This document shows positions 1-9,325 of a stretch of 9,325 bases of DNA, piece by piece. Below the pieces are notes generated by a model. It was not told the origin of the DNA. It ran no database searches and saw only the letters and a list, made by a program, of their open reading frames with translations. The stretch is from CAZLYK01 sp964563495 (GTDB lineage: Bacteria > Acidobacteriota > Blastocatellia > RBC074). Location of the stretch: positions 1 to 9,325 of the forward strand of contig CAZLYK010000182.1 of NCBI GenBank assembly GCA_964563495.1, written 5' to 3'. Position numbers and translations under genes: made by a program. The stretch's first letter is position 1; the number at the start of each line of letters is the position of its first letter.

Positions 1-21
1 GGCGTAGGATCCAATCCCTTC

Positions 22-28
22 GGAAAGG
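22..28 (+). promoter_or_regulatory. Ribosome binding site of the PFOR-like gene
   Basis: GGAAAGG lies nine bases before the ATG at 38 and supports that start. No promoter can be judged, because only 37 bases of upstream sequence are present. Confidence 0.55.
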
Positions 29-37
29 CGTCTCATC

Positions 38-4702
<4,665 letters not shown>

Positions 4703-4784
4703 TTGGCGACCAAAGTTGAAGCCTGGGTCATGATTGATTCCTGTTTGGGCCCTACCCCGGCATTATTTTACCAATTACAGCGAC

Positions 4785-4856
4785 TTTCAGTTTCGTGCGT
4801 CCTGTCAGACGCACGACCGTCAGGGAGGGCGACTGACAGGACGCACGAAACTGAAA
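4785..4856. repeat. Perfect 24-bp inverted repeat, 24-base loop (palindrome 1)
   Basis: The left arm 4785-4808 and right arm 4833-4856 are exact reverse complements over 24 bases, separated by 24 bases (4809-4832). An outer CAGCG (4778-4782) can also pair with CGCTG (4862-4866) beyond a small asymmetric internal loop, lengthening the structure. Neither strand has a T-tract directly after the stem, so it is not a typical intrinsic terminator. Its right arm resembles that of the palindrome at 4903-4960: GGACGCACGAAACTGAAA (4839-4856) against GGTCGCACAAACGTCAAA (4937-4954), identical at 13 of 18 positions without gaps. I infer a dispersed palindromic (REP- or MITE-like) repeat; other copies cannot be seen here. 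Confidence 0.9.
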
Positions 4857-4869
4857 AGCCGCGCTGATC

Positions 4870-4890
4870 GCATTGGCCATCAATCAATGC
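4870..4890. repeat. Short 6-bp hairpin between the two long palindromes
   Basis: GCATTG (4870-4875) pairs with CAATGC (4885-4890) across a nine-base loop. It lies between the two long palindromes, so the region could fold as three hairpins in a row. A stem this short may occur by chance. Confidence 0.35.
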
Positions 4891-4902
4891 TTACCCTGCG
4901 GC

Positions 4903-4960
4903 AGCAAGTTTGACGTTTGTGCGACCGCGAGGACGCGGTCGCACAAACGTCAAACTTGCT
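4903..4960. repeat. Perfect 27-bp inverted repeat with AGGA loop (palindrome 2)
   Basis: The left arm 4903-4929 and right arm 4934-4960 are exact reverse complements over 27 bases with only a four-base loop (AGGA, 4930-4933). As RNA or single-stranded DNA this would be an extremely stable hairpin. It ends 41 bases before the likely OPT start codon at 5002. The following bases (CTAAAAGATT) are not a T-tract, so it is not a standard intrinsic terminator, although it could still stop or protect transcripts. Its arms share a core with palindrome 1, suggesting common descent. Confidence 0.93.
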
Positions 4961-5001
4961 CTAAAAGATTGCTCGAAGAAATACCTGTCCTTCAGAAAAA
5001 T

Positions 5002-6960
5002 ATGGTTATCAAGCCTCAGGAGCTCACCCTACGCGGTCTGATTCTCGGCGCGCTCATTACGACGATCTTCACGGCGGCCAATGTCTACCTCGGCCTCAAG
5101 GTCGGCCTCACCTTCGCGTCGTCGATCCCGGCGGCGGTGATCTCGATGGCTATTTTGAGCGCCGTGAAGGACTCGTCGATCCTCGAAAATAACATCGTCC
5201 AGACCGTCGCGTCCGCGGCCGGCACTCTCTCAGCGATCATCTTCGTTTTGCCGGGGCTGGTGATTGTCGGTTGGTGGACGGGGTTCCCATTCTGGCAATC
5301 GTTTCTCATCTGTCTGAGCGGCGGCGTGCTCGGTGTGTTGTTCACGATCCCGCTCCGACGCGCGTTGGTAACGAACTCCGACCTGCCCTACCCGGAGGGA
5401 GTCGCGGCGGCCGAGGTGCTGAAAGTCGGATCCGGCACACGCGGTGAGACAAAGGACGAGACGGGCGAAGCGAGAGAAGGGCTCGTCGCCGTAATCCTCG
5501 GCTCCGTTGCCTCGGCGGGGCTCGCCATCGTGACGGCGACGCGCATCGCTTCCGCTCAGGTTACGGGATTCTTCCGGATCGGGACCATGGCGTCAACGGG
5601 GTACGACATCGCCTGGTCGCTCGCGCTTCTAGGTGCGGGCCATCTCGTCGGGTTGTCGGTCGGGATGGCGATGCTCACCGGCCTTGTGATCGCATGGGCA
5701 ATCGCCGTACCGATCCTGACGTCAATGCAGCCCTCCGCCGACGGCGTGACGCTCGCCGCGCACACCCTCTCGATCTGGTCCACGCAGGTCCGGTTCATCG
5801 GCGCCGGCGCGATCGCGATCGCAGCGATCTACACGCTGGCCAGGCTCGCAAGGCCGGTCGTCAGCGGACTTGTGAGCACACTCGCCGTTGCTCGGTCCAC
5901 GGGCGTACGGGACGATAGCGACCGCGATCTTTCGCCTTCGTGGATCTTCGCGCTGATGGCCGCCTGCCTCCTCATCGCCGGGTGGCTGGCCTTCACCTTC
6001 GCGCGGTCGACGGTGCTCGCGCCAAACTCCGTGAGGCTTACGCTGATCGCCGTGCCGTTCGTACTGCTCGGCGGTTTTCTCATCGCCGGGATTTGCGGCT
6101 ACATGGCAGGACTCATCGGGGCTTCCAACAGCCCGATCTCGGGCGTCGGCATTCTGTCGATCGTGCTATGCGCATCGGTGCTTATCCTCGCCGTGTCACC
6201 GACACCAGAGACGAGGCCCGCGCTCGTCGCGTTCGCGCTGTTTGTGACTGCGATCGTCTTCGCCTGCGCGACGATCTCGAACGATAACTTGCAAGATCTG
6301 AAGACCGGCCAGCTTGTTGGCGCCTCACCCATGCGTCAGCAGATCGCGCTCATCGTCGGCGTGGGCGCCGGTGCGTCGGTTATCCCGTTTGTGCTCAACC
6401 TGCTCGCCACTGCGTATGGGTTTGCCGGAGCTGCAAACGTCGGCGTTGTCGCGCCAAATCCGCTGCCGGCGCCGCAGGCGACGCTCATCTCAGCTCTCGC
6501 CCTGGGCGTGATCGGCGGCAACCTCGAATGGAAGATGATCGGCATCGGCGCGATGGTCGGCGTCGGCCTCATCCTGCTCGATACGATGCTCGGCGCGGTG
6601 AAGAAACTACGCATTCCGCCGCTGGCGGTCGGCATTGGGATTTATCTACCGATGTCGGCGACCTTCGCTGTGGTCGTTGGCGCGGTCATCTCCCATTGGT
6701 ACGACCGGCGTTCTCGCTCGGCCGCGAATCCTGAACGCGCTGAGCGACTCGGCACGCTCGTGGCGTCGGGATTGATTGTTGGCGAGAGCCTGTGGGGCGT
6801 GGCCAACGCCGGCCTCATCGTCGGCCTCTCGAATGACTCGCCGATCGCGCTCGTACCCGAGGACTTTGCACTCGCCCCCTGGCTGGGGCTGCTCGGCTTC
6901 TTGGGCGCGATCGTCTGGTTATACGGATGGATGTTGCGTCGGTCGGCAGCGGTGCGGTAG
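5002..6960 (+). CDS. OPT-family oligopeptide transporter
   Basis: The 652-aa polytopic inner-membrane protein belongs to the bacterial branch of the OPT superfamily, probably proton-coupled importers of small peptides or, in YSL-like relatives, metal chelates. Family signatures are clear: NVYLGLKVGLTFASSIPAA (from residue 27), SDLPYPEGVAAAEVLKVG, GASNSPISGVG (about 373-383), NDNLQDLKTGQLVGA (from 427), PNPLPAPQATLISALALGV and LRIPPLAVGIGIYLPM. Long hydrophobic segments from residue 12 to the C-terminus fit the roughly 14-16 membrane helices of the family. I chose ATG 5002 because the protein then begins directly before the first helix. The upstream TTG at 4873 would add 43 residues encoded largely by palindrome 2. 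No strong Shine-Dalgarno is visible, so the start is the least certain part. The substrate cannot be read from the sequence. By eye, codon use (many TCG and GATC-containing codons) differs somewhat from the neighbours. Confidence 0.92.
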   Translation: MVIKPQELTLRGLILGALITTIFTAANVYLGLKVGLTFASSIPAAVISMAILSAVKDSSILENNIVQTVASAAGTLSAIIFVLPGLVIVGWWTGFPFWQSFLICLSGGVLGVLFTIPLRRALVTNSDLPYPEGVAAAEVLKVGSGTRGETKDETGEAREGLVAVILGSVASAGLAIVTATRIASAQVTGFFRIGTMASTGYDIAWSLALLGAGHLVGLSVGMAMLTGLVIAWAIAVPILTSMQPSADGVTLAAHTLSIWSTQVRFIGAGAIAIAAIYTLARLARPVVSGLVSTLAVARSTGVRDDSDRDLSPSWIFALMAACLLIAGWLAFTFARSTVLAPNSVRLTLIAVPFVLLGGFLIAGICGYMAGLIGASNSPISGVGILSIVLCASVLILAVSPTPETRPALVAFALFVTAIVFACATISNDNLQDLKTGQLVGASPMRQQIALIVGVGAGASVIPFVLNLLATAYGFAGAANVGVVAPNPLPAPQATLISALALGVIGGNLEWKMIGIGAMVGVGLILLDTMLGAVKKLRIPPLAVGIGIYLPMSATFAVVVGAVISHWYDRRSRSAANPERAERLGTLVASGLIVGESLWGVANAGLIVGLSNDSPIALVPEDFALAPWLGLLGFLGAIVWLYGWMLRRSAAVR

Positions 6961-7037
6961 CTCGGTGCGGATTCAACATTAAGATCTTTCTGCTTTCGCT
7001 GCCGCGGCGTTTTCCACGGCTCCGACCTTTTCCAATT

Positions 7038-7041
7038 GGAG
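7038..7041 (+). promoter_or_regulatory. Ribosome binding site of the thioredoxin-fusion gene
   Basis: GGAG sits five bases before ATG 7047 and decides this start over an open frame that extends back to 6927 inside the OPT gene. The intervening 6961-7046 stretch has only a weak imperfect hairpin (7001-7020). Confidence 0.6.
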
Positions 7042-7046
7042 ATGCT

Positions 7047-8642
7047 ATGCGAAAGATAGGAGAACAGCCCGCGCCATTTTCGCTGCACAGTTTGGAAGGC
7101 GCGACGATCCATTGTCCTGACGGAAAGCCGACACTGCTCTTCTTTTTTGAAACCGACTGCCCGACTTGCCGGCTGACGCTTCCTTATCTCAATCACCTTT
7201 CCCAATATCTTGGTTCGGAATTGGCGACGGTCGTTGGTATTTCTCAGGATGACGATTCCGCGACAAGTGAGTTCGCAGCTCAGGCAGCGATCAATTTTCC
7301 GATCGCGATAGATCGCGATTTGACGGTCTCCCGGCAATTTGAACCAACCGCAGTCCCCACATTGTTTCTCCTCGATAGACAGGGAAGTATCGTTCGAACG
7401 CAGATCGCTTTCGATAAATCCGAACTGAACCGGATTACAGCCGAGATCTGTCAAGCCGCCGGAAAAGAGCTTTTCGTCCTTGCCCAACCGTTCGACGGCA
7501 ATCCCGACACAAAACCCGGCTGCACTTCACGCCACCTCGAACCTGCATCCAAAGAAGCTGGAGTGGCTGGTCTCAATCTATTTGCAAAACATGGCGCACG
7601 GGCATCTTTGATAGAATTGGCTGAAGATCTGGATCCGATTGATTATTGCCTCGAAGCCGGGTTCGATCCGCTTCCTGTAATTCCTCCGACAAAGCAACGA
7701 GTCGAACAAATGCTGCGCGCGGTAAAATTTCCGCCCGAGGAAGTGATCGCGCGCGTGCCGCCGAACTATGGCGCCGCAACGGTTGAGAAGATCGCCGCCG
7801 GCGCAGTCATGGCCGGTTGCCTGCCGGAAATGATGCTTGTGCTCTTAAGGCTTGTACGGGCGGCCTGCGATGAACGCTTCAATCTTCACGGCTCTCAGGC
7901 GACCACTCATTTCGCCGCGCCGCTGATTATCATCAATGGGCCAGTTCGGCATGAACTCGGCTTTGTTTCGAGCGGCAATGTCTTCAGCAACGTAGCCCGT
8001 GCCAACAGCACGCTGGGACGTGCGTTCCAATTAATCCTGACGAATATCGGGGGCGCTCGACCCGGTGAAATCGATATGTCAACGCTGGGGAACCCCGGCA
8101 AGTTTTCCTATTGTATCGCCGAGAACGAAGAGGAAAACCCTTGGGATCCGCTCCACGTCGAAATGGGTTTTAAGCGTGACCAAAGCGCGTTGACTCTTTT
8201 CTCCGCCGAACCGCCGCGAGGCGTCAGCGAACACAATGCACGCGCGGGCCGAACCGTCCTCAAGGCGATTTGCCGGGCCCTGGCCACGGTTTGGACGTAT
8301 CGGATGTGCGCGATGTTTGAAGCCTTCGTCATTCTTTGCCCTGAACATGTGAAGACATTGCACCGCGACGGCTTCACCAAACAAAAGACGCGGGAGTTCC
8401 TGTTCGATAACACCGGTATCCCCTTGCGCGCTTACGATGACGATGACGCCGAAGGGGCGCAGTTCACCAGGTTGTACGAACAGATTATGATTGACGGCGA
8501 GCCTTGCTATCGCAAATTCGCGCGAGCGGATCAAATCAAGATCGTCGTTGCGGGCGGGACGGCAGGGAAGTTTTCAGCGGTCATCGGCAGTTGGGCGACG
8601 GGGCCGCGAGGCAGTCAGTCGCTGACCTACCCAATTGATTAA
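7047..8642 (+). CDS. Thioredoxin/TlpA-like domain fused to a conserved C-terminal domain of unknown function
   Basis: The 531-aa product has two parts. Residues 1 to about 145 are a thioredoxin/redoxin fold: a strand, then FFFETDCPTCRLTLPYL with active-site Cys38 and Cys41 (CPTC), and AVPTLFLLDRQG with the expected cis-Pro104. No signal peptide precedes it, so it is probably cytoplasmic. From about residue 195 onward is a larger domain rich in conserved-looking blocks: GFDPLPVIPPTKQRVEQML, RVPPNYGAATVEKIAAGAVM (about 236), FNLHGSQATTHFAAPLIIIN (about 277), NIGGARPGEID and GKFSYCIAENEE (about 333-360), and LCPEHVKTLHRDG (about 430). I do not recognise a characterised enzyme there and assign no reaction. 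The gene ends 25 bases before the UGSC selenoprotein on the same strand, so the two are probably co-transcribed. A thiol or selenol reductase partner for the selenoprotein is the natural inference. The start is the ATG with GGAG upstream. The thioredoxin domain is confident; the role of the rest is unknown. Confidence 0.85.
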   Translation: MRKIGEQPAPFSLHSLEGATIHCPDGKPTLLFFFETDCPTCRLTLPYLNHLSQYLGSELATVVGISQDDDSATSEFAAQAAINFPIAIDRDLTVSRQFEPTAVPTLFLLDRQGSIVRTQIAFDKSELNRITAEICQAAGKELFVLAQPFDGNPDTKPGCTSRHLEPASKEAGVAGLNLFAKHGARASLIELAEDLDPIDYCLEAGFDPLPVIPPTKQRVEQMLRAVKFPPEEVIARVPPNYGAATVEKIAAGAVMAGCLPEMMLVLLRLVRAACDERFNLHGSQATTHFAAPLIIINGPVRHELGFVSSGNVFSNVARANSTLGRAFQLILTNIGGARPGEIDMSTLGNPGKFSYCIAENEEENPWDPLHVEMGFKRDQSALTLFSAEPPRGVSEHNARAGRTVLKAICRALATVWTYRMCAMFEAFVILCPEHVKTLHRDGFTKQKTREFLFDNTGIPLRAYDDDDAEGAQFTRLYEQIMIDGEPCYRKFARADQIKIVVAGGTAGKFSAVIGSWATGPRGSQSLTYPID

Positions 8643-8656
8643 GAACACAAACAAAG

Positions 8657-8662
8657 AAGGAG
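8657..8662 (+). promoter_or_regulatory. Ribosome binding site of the UGSC selenoprotein gene
   Basis: AAGGAG lies five bases before ATG 8668, within the 25-base gap after the preceding stop codon. It fixes the start and rules out the TTG at 8635, which overlaps the upstream gene. Confidence 0.8.
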
Positions 8663-8667
8663 CGTTC

Positions 8668-9198
8668 ATGCCGACTATTCTCATCAACCCATTCGACGAA
8701 TCCCGCCGCGAGCTGGGCTTGCCGGCGCCACGCCTTGATCGGCTGGCGGGGAAAAAGATCGGGTTGCTGGATATCAGCAAACCTGGGGGAAGCTTCTTCC
8801 TCGATCATCTCGAACGGTTGCTCAAAGACAGATTTGCAGTCGCTGAAATCGTGCGCCTGATTAAACCGACTTTCACCAAGCCCGCGCCTGACAAGGTAAT
8901 TGATAATTTGGTGCAGGCGCGGTGCGATGCAGTCATCGAAGCGCTGGCCGATTGAGGTTCATGCACCACGTGCAGTTTGCACGATGTCACGAGACTCGAA
9001 AATCTGGGCATGCCTTCCGTCGCCGTCGCAACCCACGAATTTATGACCGCGGCGCGCGCTCAAGCCAGCGCTCTGGGCAGAGCGGATTATGAGGTCGTCT
9101 ATGTTCAGCATCCGATCCAGGATCAAACGATTCAGGAAATCGAAGCGCGAGCTGAAGCCGTTGTCGATGAGATCAAAGGGCGATTGACAGGGACTTGA
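8668..9198 (+). CDS. UGSC-family selenoprotein (in-frame TGA = selenocysteine 96)
   Basis: Read through the TGA at 8953-8955, this frame gives a 176-aa protein ending at a second TGA (9196-9198). It begins MPTILINPFDESRRELG, then has KKIGLLDISKPGGSFF and a KPTFTKPAPDKVIDNL stretch. Selenocysteine 96 follows in ADUGSCTTCSLHD, then LENLGMPSVAVATHEFM and a C-terminal segment with VVYVQHPIQDQTIQEIEARA. This is the layout of the family named for its UGSC motif, in which many members have Cys in place of U. Sec96, Cys99 and Cys102 form a U-x-x-C-x-x-C arrangement suited to a selenenyl-sulfide redox centre, reminiscent of the Sec site of glycine reductase component B (GrdB). The substrate is unknown. 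No signal peptide or membrane segment is visible. The upstream thioredoxin-fusion gene probably supplies the redox partner. Standard gene calling would truncate this at 8955 or call a pseudogene. SelA/B/C/D must be encoded elsewhere. Confidence 0.9.
8953..8955 (+). other. Selenocysteine codon (recoded TGA)
   Basis: This TGA is codon 96 of the frame opened at 8668. It is followed directly by GGT TCA TGC, giving the exact U-G-S-C family motif. Coding character, family similarity and frame are continuous on both sides, which argues against a true stop or a sequencing error. Confidence 0.88.
8953..8986 (+). promoter_or_regulatory. Bacterial SECIS element in the coding sequence
   Basis: Counting the U of UGA as 1, bases 17-22 (CGUGCA, 8969-8974) pair with bases 26-31 (UGCACG, 8978-8983), closing a GUU loop at 8975-8977. 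The apical G and U therefore fall at positions 23 and 24, the positions of the SelB-contacting G23 and U24 in the E. coli fdhF SECIS. A lower CAU (8960-8962) can pair with AUG (8984-8986). The bulged U17 of fdhF is not matched. The hairpin lies wholly in the coding sequence, as expected in bacteria. The fold was found by eye, without an energy calculation. Confidence 0.72.
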
Positions 9199-9228
9199 AG
9201 GGGAAGGGAAACAAAATGTTGCGCAAAT

Positions 9229-9324
9229 ATGGCAGTTACAAATCAACCAATTGATCCGAGACGGCAGAGTCTGACCGCGCAGCGCAAATGCTCATGGCGC
9301 GAAAGGCACTGGTTTGAAATCTGA
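9229..9324 (+). CDS. Doubtful 31-codon ORF at the window end
   Basis: An ATG at 9229 opens 31 codons (MAVTNQPIDPRRQ at the start, RERHWFEI at the end) closed by TGA at 9322-9324, one base from the window edge. A purine-rich GAAGGGGAAGGGA stretch just after the selenoprotein stop suits the ATG at 9216 better, but that ATG gives only 12 codons. I recognise no family. It may be noise, or the beginning of a gene that cannot be judged without the bases beyond 9325. Confidence 0.15.
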   Translation: MAVTNQPIDPRRQSLTAQRKCSWRERHWFEI

Positions 9325-9325
9325 A

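Larger units (their letters stand above)
4703..5001. other. Hairpin-rich intergenic region between the PFOR-like and OPT genes
   Basis: This 299-base gap has no credible gene. From about 4778 to 4960 it is almost entirely inverted repeats: a long stem at 4785-4856, a short one at 4870-4890 and another long one at 4903-4960. The first 75 bases (4703-4777) show nothing I can name. No convincing sigma70 promoter is visible, although one upstream of OPT would be expected somewhere here. An open frame from a TTG at 4873 runs through the second palindrome into the OPT gene, but its residues look like translated repeat. Confidence 0.8.

Noticed and set aside
4785..4960. The palindromes as ordinary rho-independent terminators
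   Set aside because: Stems of 24 and 27 bp with no following T-run on either strand do not fit the pattern; an effect on transcripts remains possible.
7001..7020. Possible intrinsic terminator after the OPT gene
   Set aside because: The stem is short with an internal mismatch (GCCGCGG against CCACGGC) and no proper T-tract follows directly.
6927..7046. N-terminal extension of the thioredoxin-fusion gene, overlapping the OPT gene
   Set aside because: The added 40 residues do not resemble a thioredoxin N-terminus, whereas ATG 7047 has GGAG five bases upstream and starts directly before the domain.
8956..9198. The open stretch after the TGA as an independent gene starting at the TTG at 8977
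   Set aside because: It has no ribosome binding site, starts inside a hairpin, and is the exact in-frame continuation of the UGSC protein with the family motif spanning the TGA.
8668..9198. Pseudogene with a nonsense mutation
   Set aside because: The only interruption is a TGA placed at the family's known selenocysteine position with a SECIS-like hairpin after it; coding quality does not decay downstream.
9216..9317. A second selenoprotein-like frame from ATG 9216 through TGA 9252
   Set aside because: Although a good Shine-Dalgarno precedes ATG 9216, the frame gives 12 codons, a TGA and a short tail ending in another TGA, with no family motif or SECIS-like hairpin seen.

Overview
The window holds four intact genes, all on the + strand, in GC-rich DNA from a bacterium. 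The closest organism type I would guess is an uncultured, Acidobacteriota-like soil or sediment bacterium. That guess rests only on the gene set (a long single-chain pyruvate:ferredoxin oxidoreductase, a bacterial OPT transporter and a UGSC selenoprotein) and on the palindromic repeats, and it is weak. No rRNA, tRNA, CRISPR array, transposase or phage gene is visible.

Layout. Bases 38-4702 encode a very long (1554 aa) pyruvate/2-oxoacid:ferredoxin oxidoreductase with all the cofactor motifs intact. Bases 4703-5001 are a 299-base intergenic region packed with hairpins: a perfect 24-bp inverted repeat with a 24-base loop, a small 6-bp hairpin, and a perfect 27-bp inverted repeat with a 4-base loop. 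The two long palindromes have related arms and look like diverged copies of one repeat family. Bases 5002-6960 encode an OPT-family transporter. Bases 7047-8642 encode a 531-aa protein that joins a thioredoxin-like domain (CPTC active site) to a conserved-looking domain I cannot assign a function. Twenty-five bases later, 8668-9198 encode a UGSC-family selenoprotein of 176 codons, in which an in-frame TGA (8953-8955) is read as selenocysteine. The remaining 127 bases have no convincing gene.

The most important point is the 3' end. A conventional gene caller would split the last gene into a short ORF ending at 8955 and a separate downstream ORF, or call it a pseudogene. The in-frame TGA is the U of an exact U-G-S-C motif. 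The reading frame continues to 9198 with a sensible protein, and the mRNA just after the TGA folds into a hairpin whose apical GU falls at positions 23-24 counted from the U of UGA, as in the classical E. coli fdhF SECIS element. The thioredoxin fusion protein and the selenoprotein most likely form one transcription unit and a selenium-dependent thiol redox system of unknown substrate. The first two genes (central carbon metabolism with low-potential ferredoxin, and peptide or metal-chelate uptake) show no direct functional link to it.
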